Positions 10,179 to 22,029 of a DNA stretch of 64,000 nt are shown here, piece after piece. How positions within the stretch are numbered: position 1 is the first letter of the stretch; the number at the start of each line of letters is the position of its first letter. This DNA comes from Megascapheus bottae (lineage: Eukaryota > Chordata > Mammalia > Rodentia > Geomyidae): the NCBI GenBank assembly GCA_024803745.1, contig JANJXV010000099.1, forward strand, positions 2,604,001 through 2,668,000. The letters are read 5' to 3'. Under the pieces are notes generated by a model, which searched no databases, was not told where the DNA came from, and saw only the letters and a program-made list of their open reading frames with translations. The translations under genes and the position numbers were made by a program.

Positions 10179-11210
10179 TGTGCTTTTTACAAGTTATTCA
10201 CTCACAGCATTTGCCTCTGAATTCTTCGCTTCTGCATCTTGTGACTTATCCCTTTCCCTCAATGTAGACAAGAAAAACAGATTTTATTACTTGCTATCCT
10301 GTTGTCCAATCTTTGGATATTAATTCAAAATACAATATTGCCTGAAATATTGTGTGTGTGAATGTGTGTGTATCTGCCAATGTGTGCATGCACACATGTG
10401 TACAGGGTTTAGGGCTTACTCATAGGGCCTGTGTGATAACCCTCAGCATCTTTTCCTCAAAGGTATTGGTCTTTCACTTCTAGCTTATTATAGCTAATTG
10501 GAGTTGAGAGATTCACTCAATTTCTTGCCCTGTGCATTGGAACCCAGTGCTGGGTTCTCATATTGTTAATTGTAGCTATAGAGAAGCCTGAGGTCTGGGG
10601 ACCCTCGTTAGAATCCAGCCCCTAAAAGAAAGTCACTGATAGAAATCTTTATCTTCAGTTAAGCACGAATAAATAAGGCAAAAGTGGAACTGTGGCTCAG
10701 TTCCTCTTGTAGCAGCCATGAGAAAATTAGTAATTGGCAGCACCTGGTCCCTGAGAGCAATCCTTAGCACTGGTTCAAAAAAAGAAAGAAAATAATGAAA
10801 AAAATTAAAACTTGCTGAGGAATCCATAAGGATAAACGTGCCTGTGAATAATCTTGTCATTTCAGATTCCCTCAAGAGCTTATGTCTCTCTATATTTTTT
10901 TCAAGTTTTTTAAAGATATTTACATATTTTCTATCTTTCTTAAACAGAGATAGCCATCCACAAAACACAAACACAAACTCCCACACAGTATACCACCCAC
11001 CCATAAGTGTCTGGCTATGTATATATGTATAGTCATATGTATTGATCTGTCTCTCTATACTAATATATAAATGCATAAACATATGTATTTAGACAAACAG
11101 GAAACATACATAGATAGGTCTCAGGCATTTCCAGATTTTGTGCAAGTCTTCTGAGTACAACTTACCATTGTATTGTTTGTCAAGATAGAGTCCCTCTAAC
11201 TTTTGGCCAG
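10179..11210. other. No gene recognised; contains a partial SINE and GT-rich tract
   Basis: A GT-rich stretch with 'TGTGTGCATGCACACATGTG' lies at 10350-10405 and a degraded sense SINE at 10660-10785. Open frames at 10633-11082 (minus) and 10838-11032 (plus) overlap on opposite strands and show no domain. Confidence 0.5.
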
Positions 11211-11214
11211 CTTC

Positions 11215-11425
11215 TTGTCCTTTGATACTTTTTTCTGCCAGTCCTCGGATTTGAACGCTAGGCCTGGATGCTGTCACTGAGCTTGAGCTTCTTGCATTCA
11301 GTAGTTTATTGCAGATAAGAGTCTCATGGAGTTTCTGTCCTGGGCTGGCTTTGAATTGTGATCCTCAGTTCTCAAACTCCTGAGTAGCTAGGATGACAGT
11401 CTTGAGCTACCAGTACCTGGTTCCT
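11215..11425 (-). mobile_element. SINE (B1-like/ID-like dimer, antisense)
   Basis: 'TGCCAGTCCTCGGATTTGAA', 'GAGTCTCATGGAGTTTCTGT' and 'CTCCTGAGTAGCTAGGATGA' in order. Confidence 0.85.
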
Positions 11426-14400
11426 TTGCCTCTTTTACCCTTTTTTTGGCCCCACCACAGCCATGGTATCTACCTTCCTATGTTCTCTCCACCTGCCCCC
11501 AGACAGGGGTCTGACAGATGCTTTCCACCCACTTATTCATGTCCTCCTCTGTATTGGCTGACAGCTAAGACATGCACTCACTTGTCTGGATGCCAAACAC
11601 AAAGCCATGTGATTGTTTCTCAGTCTGGAACATCCTATCAGATTTATAGCACCACAGAGGGTCAGGTTGATGCTCCTCCAGGGCTTCTTAAATTGTTCTC
11701 ATATTAATCCACAACACGTTTGTCATCAATTGTCCAGCTAATTCATGGACTAAAGCAGCATTCCCTACAAACTTAGATCCCAATTCCATGAGGACACTCA
11801 AGGGTGCATTAGGAGTGTGACCTGCAGGTGGATGTGAGCCTGTCTAAGTTGGAGGGGATTTCTCCACCACAGGAAATGGAATACAAATTTAGAATCTGCT
11901 TTCATGAGGTGACAATCTCTGGCAGATGTTCTTATCAAATGTGGCACTGCCTACTTCCAGCTTAAAACATGGGTTGATGACCCAGCATAACAGTGAATGT
12001 ATTCACCCCGGCCCAACACATAGGCTGGGACCCTGAACTTTCAGGTAGCATTTGGCTTTGAAGGTCATGAGATCTTAGTCTACAAATGATGAGCCCAATC
12101 CCGTGAGGCATAGCAAACGGAACCAAAGTGCAACCCAGTTAAGCACCAGATCAAGCTTCCCTTCTACAGTAGGGTATGGTTTGAAAACTGTGCATAGCTT
12201 CTGTTTGAAGCCAGTCCAGAAAGGAAAGTCCATGAAACTCTCATTTCCAGTTAATTGCCAAGAAAAAGCCAAAGATAGAGATGAAGCTCAAGAGAGCTAG
12301 AGAGCCATCTGAAAAGAATGGTTACACCCTGCAACATCCTCATTACCTGATCTTGAGAACATCTCTGCGTGCATCCCAGCATGCAGCCAGCATCTGGGGG
12401 TGACAGTGACCCCTGCGCCCATTGGCAATCTGCACTGTCTCTGACATCTGTAATGTGAACCTCATTCTGTTGGGTTTGTGAAGCGGTGTCAACCCTGCAG
12501 AAGGAACCAACTGTGCCCTAACTCCCACTGTCCCCTGGGGCCCCTAGCATTCCCCCATCTGCACCCCTCCTGTGGCTTCAGATCCTAGGGAGCCCTCCTG
12601 CCCTGTCCAACACTCACATGAAGTGCATATTTCTTCTCCTGTGGCAACTTCTCCACAGAGAGTACATGACATGCCCACTCTCCAGGCACGGGGAGATCCT
12701 GCCCAAGTAGCAAATCAGTGATAAGGACATAAAGTGATGAATAGAATTTTAGATCCTGATGGTAGACAGTCTGCAAAATCCAGGGGAGAATGGAATTGGA
12801 GGGGACCAGGGATCAGGATGTGGGCATGGAGCTTCCGTGCCAAGGGGGTGGGGGAAATCACAGGCTGGGGGATGCACAGGATGATCCATGGGCCCTGTGC
12901 AGCTACTGGGTCACCCCCTTCTGCATCTCAGCCTTTGGCTTTGAGCTCTGTGATCGTCAAGATGTGCACAGTCTGTACTCTGGCTGGCAGAAGAAAGGAC
13001 CCTGGGAAGACAATTGTAGACCCTTTGTGAGTGTAGGAAGGGGTAGGCTGGACACCCAGTCCAAGAGGAGCTAAAACTGGAGTCGACGGGTGTGCAAGGA
13101 GTGGGTGTGAGGGTTGTGGGCAGTCACAGTCACGGCAGAGTTGGCTCTGTCTGTGGGGTGAGTGCCTCCCTGCAGGCACAGCACTGGACATATCAGAGAT
13201 CCACATGAAAAGGAAAAGCTGGAAATGGCACTATGGTTCAAATGGTAGAGCATCAACCTTGAGCAAAAGAGCTCAGGGACAGTACCCAGGACCTGAGTTC
13301 AAGCCTCATGACTGTAAAAGAAAAAGAACCAGGACTATGAGAGGGAACCTGGTACTCTCTTGGTCTAATCAGACACAAGAAGAGGCCGGGATAGGCTGTG
13401 GAAAAACACAGAGAACATCTTCCCCCAGCTCATCCTGTCCTGCATGCAGGGACAGCCATGTAACTAGGGCTACGGTGAGATCATCTTCACCCCTGTGCTG
13501 CCATCTGAATTGTAGGCCTCTGTCCTGCATGGGGTGTCCTGATGGCTGAGCAGGTGCCCTAACCCTAGATGGAGAGCAGCCACTGACTGTGGTAGCTAAG
13601 GAGAGATATGTTCCATAGCTATCAGGCCACCCAGCATGGGAGCCATAACCACCCCCACCCAGGTAGAGGCCAATGGTTCTCCAGGTGCTACTAACATTGC
13701 CCCACCCCTAGCTCTGGGTACACGTGACATTCCCTCCACAAGGAGCAGGACTAAGTGAAGGATCAGGAAGCTGCCTATGGGCTTCATATGATGGCCAGGC
13801 TGGCACTACAGATGGCCTCAAACTGTCAGCACCTTCCCCTGCCTCCATCATTCCTCCATCATGCCTCTCTACCTCCCACCCATTAACCTTGGAAACCAAT
13901 GAACTGGGCTCTCATCATTCCTCTCATCTCTTCACCCACCTTGCCATGCGTCCATCCCTCTGTCACAGCCACCCCACACACATCCCACCACCAGCCACCC
14001 TCTAGCTTATGAGGATCCCAGAGGAAGCTCTTGGTGAAGGTCTTGTGACCACAAAACCGTTACTATCACCCGCTCCGGCCTGATCCACCACAGAATAACA
14101 ACAGCCAAGCAGGCACACACTGCAGCAGAGTTGCTCTGCTGCCACTCTGATTTCTTCATGGCCAGGACTTGGCTCTCCTCAGCCTCTCAGCTCAGTAACC
14201 AGAACATTGTGCTTTCACAGAGCCATGGCTTCCAGTCTCCATGGACACAATGACATCAAGGTGATGCCAACTTCCCCATCTCTATATACTTCTAACTATG
14301 GGATGGGAGCTGAGGTTCTCTTCTGTGACTCCATCCGCCAAGAGGCTCATGCAGATTTCTATCCTTTGCTCATCATGGTGACTCTTTGGTTAACAAGTCA

Positions 14401-14565
14401 CTGCTGGGCTTCCAGTTCACCACATATAGAACCCATACTCCAACACTTTTCTTAGAAGGACTGATGACTTTTAAATATTCTCTAGTTTTACATTTCTACT
14501 TCCTTCTCTTTTTCTTTTATATATTTCCCTTCCTCACATACTTCTCTTTTTTACCTTCCTTCTTT
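11426..14565. other. GC-richer region with exon-like pieces, no gene identified (copy A)
   Basis: This stretch is less repeat-laden than its surroundings. Exon-like pieces with consensus splice ends can be drawn. On the minus strand one runs from after a CAG near 12716 to a GTGAGT donor near 12616 ('LPVPGEWACHVLSVEKLPQE'), and another from after a CAG near 12501 to GTAATG near 12350 ('RMRFTLQMSETVQIANGRR'). On the plus strand one runs 12903-13026, from after a CAG to GTGAGT. They are on both strands, do not form a continuous message, and the first pair differs from copy B by several amino-acid changes. I do not recognise any family. A degraded SINE arm lies near 12200-12290 and a partial sense SINE at 13205-13330. 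Confidence 0.35.
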
Positions 14566-14569
14566 CATT

Positions 14570-14850
14570 CCTGGCCTTGAACTCAAAACCTGGACCTTTT
14601 TCTTAGCTGTTCTTTGCTCAAGGTAGCACTCTAGCTCTTGAGCCACAGCTCTACTTCAGTCTTTGTTCTTGCTCTAAACTGGGAGTATGAGTCTCATGCA
14701 TTTTTCCCTTTGCTGGGTTGGTTTTAAACCACAATACTAAGATCAGGATCCTGAATATGCCTCGGATTACAGGTATTATCTAATCAAAACAAATTCCTGA
14801 TTTCTTTTTTAGACATAACTAGTTCTTTCAGGTGAGCCACCAGCCACTCA
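14570..14850 (-). mobile_element. SINE (B1-like/ID-like dimer, antisense)
   Basis: 'CTGGCCTTGAACTCAAAACC', 'AGCTCTTGAGCCACAGCTCT' and 'GAGTATGAGTCTCATGCATT' in order, ending 'GATTACAGGTATTATC' and a short flank. Confidence 0.75.
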
Positions 14851-15725
14851 TGCAAGAGCATTGCAAGATCCCAGCATTCATCTTGTCTCCAGTCTTATTC
14901 CATCCATCTCACAATGGTCATCTAAAACACCCTGCTGCATGCCTGAAGTCGCAAGGAATGTTCTCAACGCCATGAGAAGCCCCCTTAAGCTCTGCCTCAG
15001 ACATGCCCAGCCCCCATCACACTTCCACATGAGCATTTGTTTAGGAGAAATTTCCTGAGTACATCATCATCTTTTCCTCACCATTCAAATTTCATCTTTG
15101 GAGTCATTTCTCCCAGACAAAGAGGAACATGATCCATGGTTTGATAGCAGCTCCAGCTTCATAGTCCCAGCCACCAACACCCCCCCCCATTACCCTGCCA
15201 GACACCTGAATTCAAGGACAATGTTTTCACTACCACTGACTCTTATCAAATGTTTTAACTTATACAGTGCATTAAAATAATTTTACTAAATGGAATAAAC
15301 ACATGGCATCAAGCTTCAGAATCTTTGCACCTGAACTTTTAGTGAATAACAGACACACCAGCATTTCTGTAGCCAACAGAAATCTTAGCTTTGAGATTTC
15401 AGCATTCCTGGTATCCAAGTTTGGATGTGCTTACACTGCCCTTAATGGGGCACTTCAATCACACAATCCCACAACAATCACTGTCATTTGACATTCACTG
15501 GTAGGTGGTGCTAGGAAAAAGACTGATGTGCCAACTCCATGCTGGCTTGACCTATGCCATCTTCAAACCTGGAGCAAGTGGGGCTCCTCTCTCCATGACA
15601 CCTTTTGTCTACTACCCCAGGAGGACCTTTACCTTGAGACAAAATTATGAAGACTATCTCTACCAGCAAAGATTCCAGTGAGATGTGCCTACATGGATAA
15701 AGCTAAAATCTCACTAAAGTGAGGT
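14851..15725. other. No gene identified; short coding-like end (copy A)
   Basis: Mostly unassigned. Near 15543-15680 the plus strand reads 'AGLTYAIFKPGASGAPLSMT' and 'YPRRTFTLRQNYEDYLYQQR' to a stop, a composition like the C-terminus of a real protein, but nothing upstream extends it in frame and I cannot name a family. A short poly-C run occurs at 15180-15189. Confidence 0.3.
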
Positions 15726-15729
15726 TGTT

Positions 15730-15950
15730 GGCAGTGCTGGAGCCTGAACTCAGGGCCTGGGCACTAAGCATTTGTACTCAAGACTAGCCCTTTACCACTT
15801 GAGCCCAAATTCCATTCCCAGCTGTTTTTATTTTTGGTAGTAAGAATCTATCAGACTTTCCTGTTCTAGGTGACTTGGAACTTCCATACTAAGATCTCAG
15901 CCTCCTGACCAGCCTGGATTAAAAGTGTGGATCAGCCATGCGCCACACCT
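15730..15950 (-). mobile_element. SINE (B1-like/ID-like dimer, antisense)
   Basis: 'CTGAACTCAGGGCCTGGGCA', 'CCCTTTACCACTTGAGCCCA' and 'TAAGATCTCAGCCTCCTGAC' in order. Confidence 0.8.
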
Positions 15951-16330
15951 GAGGACTTCTGCCAGCACATTTTTTCCCAAAAATTAGAAGAGGAAGATAA
16001 GGGAGGGTTGGGCTCATCCTGCCCTGCATATGAAGGAGAGCATCAGCGCCTGAACTTCATTCCCTGTTGTAGGCTGCTGGAGGAAAAGGAAGCAAATAGG
16101 CACAGGCTGGCAGCAGGTGCCACAGAACAACTTGTTACCAAGACTCCCAGAGCAGACCTCAGAATCGATGACAGAGTTGGATCTACCCAGTAACAGAGGC
16201 AGTGGTGACACCTGAAACTGCGCGTTTGAGCCTTTGCTGCTAGTAAACAGGGCCACCTATGTCTCAATGAGAAAGGTGAGATTTTGGTGGAGAAGGTGAG
16301 ATTAAACATTATGTATCATGCAAGAAGACA
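15951..16330. other. No gene identified
   Basis: A plus-strand open frame at 15927-16193 ('LLEEKEANRHRLAAGATEQL') begins inside the preceding SINE and is interrupted by a stop in copy B, so it is not treated as a gene. Confidence 0.4.
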
Positions 16331-16334
16331 GACT

Positions 16335-17220
16335 ATAAGGGGTCTTTTATTATTCCAAGTGAAATTTTGGATTTCCTCTTCTGTTTCTTTAAAGAATGAC
16401 ATTGGGATATTGATGAATCTTGCACTGAATTTGTAGATAGTCCTTATCAAGATTGCCATTTTTACAATATTACTTCTTCCAAACCAGGAGCATAGGTTTT
16501 TGCATTTCCTCAGTTCTGCGTTAATTTCCTTCTCCAGGGTTTATAGTTCCATCAAAAAGGTGCTTTACATTCTAAGTTAATTCCTAGGTATTTTATTTTC
16601 TTTGATAGCAAAATGAGTTGCTATCCTGATTCTTGCCTCATTCCTCTCATTTGTTGGCATATAGGAAGGCAGTTGACATTGAGGGTTAATTTTATACCCT
16701 GCTACCTTACCAAAGTTTTATATCAGCTCAAGCAGCTTCGGAGTAGAGTCTATAGGGTTCTTTAAATACAGAATCATGTCATCTGTAAGGAGAGAAAGTT
16801 TCAGTTCCTCTTTCCCTTTTCCTCCTCACTCCAGTTAGAATGGCCAAGATCCAGAAATCTAATAACGTATGCTGGAGGGGATGTGGCCAGGAGGGATCAC
16901 TACTACACTGCTGGTGGGATTGCAAACTCGTTCAACCACTATGGAAAGCACTATGGCAGTATCCCAAAAAGACTTAACATAGAGCTCCCCTGTGATCCAG
17001 CAATTTCACTACTTGCCAGTCGTCCAGATAGGACACACTAAATTCACTAGAACAATAACATTTATCACAGCACTATTTACTATAACAAAGGTATGGAACC
17101 AACCCAGATGCCCGTCAGTTGATGAGTAGATCAAATATGGTATTTTTACACAATGGAATTCTGTGCTTCTGTCAGAAAGAATGACATAGACGAATTTGTA
17201 AGGAAATAGAAAGACTGTAA
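16335..17220. mobile_element. LINE-1 with internal inversion (copy A)
   Basis: 16335-16815 is ORF2 reverse-transcriptase-region sequence in antisense ('TTAAAGAATGACATTGGGAT', 'CTTTAAATACAGAATCATGT', matching 29280-29760). From about 16815 it switches to sense-orientation ORF2 C-terminal sequence ('GAGTGCAAACTCGTTCAACC'-like at 16917 onward, then 'CCAATTTCACTACTTGCCA' and 'ATGGAACCAACCCAGATGCC'). An inverted 5' part followed by a direct 3' part is the arrangement expected from twin-primed L1 insertion. The 3' end stops at the TC microsatellite without an A tail. Copy B lacks 346 bp around the switch point. Confidence 0.8.
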
Positions 17221-17236
17221 AGTTTAGAAATTAGTT

Positions 17237-17440
<204 letters not shown>

Positions 17441-17610
17441 CAATCCTTAGGCTTGAACTCAGGGCCTGAGCTACTTTTGCTCAAGGTTAGCACTCTACCA
17501 TTTGAGCCACAGTGCTGCTTCTGGCTTGCTCTTTTCACGTAGTATTGAGGAATCTAACCCAGGCCTTCATCCTTGATAGGTTAGCACTCTACCACTAAGC
17601 CACACAGTCA
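17441..17610 (-). mobile_element. SINE (ID-type, antisense)
   Basis: 'CTTGAACTCAGGGCCTGAGC', 'TTGAGCCACAGTGCTGCTTC' and 'TTAGCACTCTACCACTAAGC'. Confidence 0.85.
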
Positions 17611-17739
17611 GCTTTTAGAGGTTTCTGACAAAGGTTTTCCTACATGCTATCATTTCTTCTGTGAGTGCTCTTAATGCTTGCTGAAGGTTGACTTTGTTTA
17701 GAAGACTTACCCTAATGCTCCCATATACAGAGATTCTAT

Positions 17740-19845
17740 ATATAGCTAAATGTTTTTCATTACTCAGAATTTCTCTATTGTGTATGTTCTGAAATGTACT
17801 GAAGACTGACTTCTGATTAAAAGTCATTGCACATTTGTTCTATTCATTAGTTTTCTTTTCTTCTATGGGAATCAGGTTTGTGATGAACACAGAAGTATGC
17901 CTTCCAGGTCAAACACTTTCCACATGTGTAATATTCATAAGGTTTTTCTCTCCTATGTGCATTTTATACTTAGTCATGCGTTCATGATGGATTTTTCATA
18001 TTCTTATATTCATACAATTTTTATCCTGTGTCTGTGTGGTATCATGCAAACTCAAATATGAGTTCTTCAAAAAAATTTCCCTTTCATTTTATTCATAGGA
18101 TTCTATCCTGTGGGTGTTTAGTGATAAATCTTGACTTGTGCCTTCTGGGGAAAAGACTGAACATTTGCTACATTCATTAAGGGTTTTATCTTGTGTTGGT
18201 TCTGTGACACAAGCTGAGTTTTCTTCCACAGACTAAAAAGGCTTTCCTATTTATTACATTGCTAAGGCTTCTCATATGTGTGAACTCTCTTACACTTCCT
18301 GAAGGGTGAATACTGCACGAAAGACTTTCAACTTTGGTTATATTCCTAGGGTTTCTAATATGTGTGAATTCTGTTATGCCTCCTGTAATGTGACTTCCAT
18401 CTGAAGGTCTTACCACATTTGATGCACTCGTACAGTTTCTCTCCTGTGTGTGTTCTCTGATGCAATTTGAGGGAAGACTTCCATTTGAAAGACAGTCCAC
18501 ATCGGTTACATTCATAAGGTTTTTCTCCTGTTTGAATTGTCTTATGCATGTTGAGGTTTGGCTTCTGTGTGAAGGACTTTTCACATATGTTACACTCATA
18601 AGGTGTTTCTCCTGAGTATATTCTCTGATGAACATGGAGTTTTACCTTCCATTTGAAAGACTTTCCGCATTCACTACATGCATAAGTTTTCTCTCCTTTG
18701 TGTGTTCTATTATGCCCATCAAGATATGACTTCCACTTGAAGGTCTTTCCACATTTGTTGCACACATAAGGTTTCTCTCCTGTGTGTGTTCTTTGATGCA
18801 ATTTGAGGGAAGATTTCTGTCTGAAAGACTTTACACATTGGTTACATTCATAAGGTTTCACTCCTGTGTGTATTCTCTGATGAACACGAAGTTTTCCCTT
18901 CCCTTGGAAAGACTTTCCACATTCATTACACTTATAAGATTTCTCTCTCCTGTGTGTGTTATTTGTTGAACTCGAAGGTGTATCTTCTGGGTGAAAGACT
19001 TTTCACATTTGTTACATTCATAAGGTTTCTCTTCTGTGTGTCTTCTCTGGTGCAAAGTGAGGTATGATTTCAGTCTAAAAGTCTTCCCACATTTATCCCA
19101 TTCATAAGATTTCTCTTCTGTGTGAGATCTCTGATGTGTGCTGAGAGCTGAATTCTGGGCAGAAATTTTATTACGTTCCTCATATTCATAAGGTTTGTCT
19201 TCTCTTGGAGATCGAGGTTGGAGCGTCAGGTCTGACTTCTCAGAAATTAATTTTCACACTTGATGTACGCATCACATATCTCAGGATATTTGCTCTGAGG
19301 TATTGTAAGGCGTATTTCATTACTGAAAGATTTCTCACATTCACTACATATATGAGGAGTCTCTCCTGTGTACATTTTCAGATGTGTAGTGATGGTCGGT
19401 GTTAAGTACAATATTTTTCATCACACAGTACATTTAGCAGTTTTCCTCCCTCCCTGAAGAATTTCTTGGGCAGGGAGAACAGAATTATGATACTGCAGAT
19501 CTTTTGGACTGTCACAATCATGAATAAAATGCTCTGAGTAGCCAATGGATTTTTTAAGAACAGGAGACATACGAGATCTATATGCAGCATGCATCTCATC
19601 AGGCTTAGGAGACAGAAGCATGTTCTGACACTTAATGAACTCCTCAGTCCTCACCCCTACGTTGTTACCGTTATTACTAATCAGCTTTGGATTATGTGTA
19701 GAGCTCAAATTTAAAGTTGTTGCTAATCTCACGTTTTCCTCCACTTCGATACTACTTGCAACTGCTACTTCACAAAGACATTCATGTGGTCTTTCCTGGC
19801 AGGTCTTGAACACATTTTCCATTACCTGGACATCTAAAATGAGTC
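17740..19845 (-). pseudogene. Zinc-finger exon, copy A
   Basis: The acceptor is CTAG at 19846-19849, and the phase matches the KRAB-B exon. A linker of about 140 codons ('GLILDVQVMENVFKTCQERP' onward) ends at a TGA at 19421. Fingers follow in shifting frames: one near 19395-19300 ('CSECEKSF'), two degenerate ones that lost Cys ligands ('YEYEERNK', 'YEWDKCGKTF'), one at about 19000 ('[20 protein letters not shown]', missing a His ligand), then a two-base shift near 18942-18950. Seven consecutive fingers then run in one frame to a stop at 18355; two of these have the last His replaced (Tyr, Gln). Degraded fingers continue to about 17740. Confidence 0.85.
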
Positions 19846-19865
19846 CTAGAAAAAAAGACACAAAC

Positions 19866-20240
19866 ATACATGAGATACAAATATTCCTTACTGTAAAGGT
19901 AATGACTTTACCTTTAGTGTTAGATATTTTAAAATATAAAAGTGGAAATTGATTTGTGAGAAATATATGCTTTTCTCCCTAACATATTAAGAAAATGATA
20001 TTTTACAATGACCAATAATGTTTTTCTGTGTTTTAGTTCTCTTTTTATATCACAGGAAATATTTATTGAAATTACCCATCTATGTATTGCTACAGTTTTA
20101 AGCTGAATACTACCTATAATATACCTGCAGCTGTTTTTTTTTCAAATACTGTTTTGTTTATACATTGAGGAATAGCTGCCTTTCTTTTATTTTTGAGAAA
20201 TAATCTAATCTAAATACTGTGCTGATTTGCATCTTTTTAA
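19866..20240. other. Intron of KRAB zinc-finger locus, AT-rich
   Basis: Nothing beyond AT-rich intronic sequence is visible between the finger exon and the repeats starting at 20245. Confidence 0.6.
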
Positions 20241-20244
20241 AACT

Positions 20245-20430
20245 TTCTTTTCTTTTCTTTTCTTTTTTTTGTAGTTCATAGGCCTCGGCCCTGTCCCTGA
20301 ACACTTCAGCAGAAGACTATAACCCCTATCCTTGAGCTACAGCCCCACATACTCTTTTCTAGAGTTAACTACAGATAAGAGTCTCAGGTCCTGAGTAGCA
20401 GATAGGATTACCTTACCCAGTTTCAATGCT
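20245..20430 (-). mobile_element. TTTTC tract plus antisense SINE
   Basis: (TTTTC)n at 20246-20268 followed by a diverged reverse SINE ('GTCCCTGAACACTTCAGCAG', 'AGAGTCTCAGGTCCTGAGTA'). Confidence 0.65.
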
Positions 20431-20754
20431 GTTTGCTTATTAACCATTAAGTGAGGAACACGAATTTTTTCTAGATTCAGCGGCCACAAGTTTGGTTTAT
20501 ATGTCTGTTTGCCTTTGATCCAAGCAAGAACGATTCTTGAGAGTAAGGACTTACACCTATATCCCTTCAGTTACAACTTCTCACTAAAGTCTCAATTTAG
20601 GTATTTGTGGGAATTTTGAAATTTGTTTCTTTCCATTTGAAGTCTTATAAAAATTCCTTTTCTAACACTCCTGTCCCTCAGAACCATGGAAGGCCAGAAA
20701 ATCCCCAGCTCATTGTCTAGTTAATTTTCTTATGTTGATTGAAACTTTGTTTTT
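20431..20754. other. Intronic, nothing recognised
   Basis: Within the intron between the KRAB-B and finger exons. No repeat family or open frame of note. Confidence 0.5.
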
Positions 20755-20935
20755 TTTTTCCTTCCATTCCTGGGTTTGAACTTAGGACCTAACCACTGTC
20801 CTTGGGTTTTCTCAAGACTAGTACCCTACCAATGAAGTCATTACTTCTGGCTTTTTCTATGTATGTAGTAATAAGGAATCAAACCTGTGTCTTTGTGCAT
20901 GCTAGGCAAGCACTCTACCACTAGGCTCAATTTCT
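20755..20935 (-). mobile_element. SINE (ID-type, antisense)
   Basis: 'CCATTCCTGGGTTTGAACTT' and 'GTGCATGCTAGGCAAGCACT' mark both ends. Confidence 0.8.
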
Positions 20936-21066
20936 GGTGGAAAGATCTGGTTCTGAATACCATTCTCTTCCTACCAGCATAAAGATATTAGCCTTATCAG
21001 AGAATAATGTCCTGACTTATTCCTTGTTTGCTCAATCATTTATAGTCTTAGTTTTAAACAAATGAA

Positions 21067-21069
21067 ATT

Positions 21070-21128
<59 letters not shown>
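21067..21128. repeat. (TTTC)n microsatellite
   Basis: About 15 TTTC units adjoining the antisense SINE at 21130. Copy B tract: 61011-61075. Confidence 0.95.
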
Positions 21129-21129
<1 letters not shown>

Positions 21130-21350
21130 GTTTTGTGGTCATGGGACTTGAATTCTAGACCTGGCTGTTCTTCCGGAGCTCTTCAGCTCAAGGCTACTGC
21201 CCTATGTCTTTAGCCTCAACCCCACTTCTCATTTTCTATTGGTTCATTGGAGAGAAGAGTCTAAGGTGTTTTTGTGATAGGTCAGTCTTTGAACCTTGAT
21301 CCTCAGATCTCAGCCTCCTAAGTAGCTAGGATTACAGGCATGAGACACGG
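21130..21350 (-). mobile_element. SINE (B1-like/ID-like dimer, antisense)
   Basis: 'GGAGCTCTTCAGCTCAAGGC' and 'AGATCTCAGCCTCCTAAGTA', ending 'GCTAGGATTACAGGCATGAG'. Confidence 0.9.
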
Positions 21351-21459
21351 GCTCATGGCTTTCTCATTTTATTTTGTTTCACAGTGATTTCTACAGAGAA
21401 ATGTAACTTTAACTCTACTGCCACATAGAATTCATCATATCACCCTATGATTCTTGGTG

Positions 21460-21630
21460 CCGGGGGTTTGGGCTAGCATGCACAAAGACCTGGTTCAGTT
21501 CCTTGGTACTACATACAAAGAAAAAGCCAGAAGTGGTGCTATGACTCAAGAAGTAGAGAGCTAGCCTTGAGAAAACCCAAGGACCATGCTCAGTCCCTGA
21601 GACCAAGCATAGGCTTGGGAAAAGAAAATG
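21460..21630 (+). mobile_element. SINE (ID-type, sense, truncated)
   Basis: 'CTAGCATGCACAAAGACCTG', 'AAAAGCCAGAAGTGGTGCTA' and 'TGAGACCAAGCATAGGCTTG'. It lies about 140 bp beyond the KRAB-B exon on the intron side. Confidence 0.8.
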
Positions 21631-21772
21631 ATTCTTGATTCATTCACAAAGAATTCCATAGGTTCCACACAGGATTTAGGGTAACTAAGAATATTATTGC
21701 TCAGTACATCACAACATGAACTTACCAATGGGGCTCAGGCTCTAACATCAATATGAAGATGCATTCACTCAC

Positions 21773-21862
21773 CTGTGATATTCTTGTCAGAGGAATTTCC
21801 TATCCAGAGTTCTGCACAGTGCTCTAGCTTGTCAATTAATACAGGTTTGGGAACACAGGGCC
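21773..21862 (-). CDS. KRAB-B box exon, copy A
   Basis: A 90-bp exon with AG acceptor and GTGAGT donor. Its phase fits the single base left over from KRAB-A: Gly is completed across the junction, then 'PCVPKPVLIDKLEHCAELWI' and 'GNSSDKNIT', leaving one base for the next exon. 'PKP-x-x-I-x-x-LE' followed by 'ELWI' is the KRAB-B pattern. The intron to KRAB-A is 762 bp. Confidence 0.85.
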
Positions 21863-22029
21863 CTGTAAATTAGAAACAGTAGAGAATTATTGCTTATGCT
21901 GTGTCATCATTGTTTAAGTTCGCAGACATCCTACTCACATGTTATGTATTAAATCTTTTTTCTCATTTCTCACTGGCTCCATGGTTGACTTTTCCCCAGC
22001 TCTGGATTCATTTTGTATGGCTTAAACTT

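Noticed and set aside
13724..14005. Overlapping plus and minus open frames at 13.6-14.0 kb
   Set aside because: Frames on both strands overlap, have low-complexity Pro/Ser/His composition, and match no domain; GC-rich sequence simply has fewer stops.
15927..16193. 88-codon plus-strand frame
   Set aside because: It starts within a SINE and copy B has a stop inside it, so there is no sign of constraint.
21067..21128. CRISPR-like or other structured array
   Set aside because: The repeats are simple TTTC units without spacers, in a mammalian intron.
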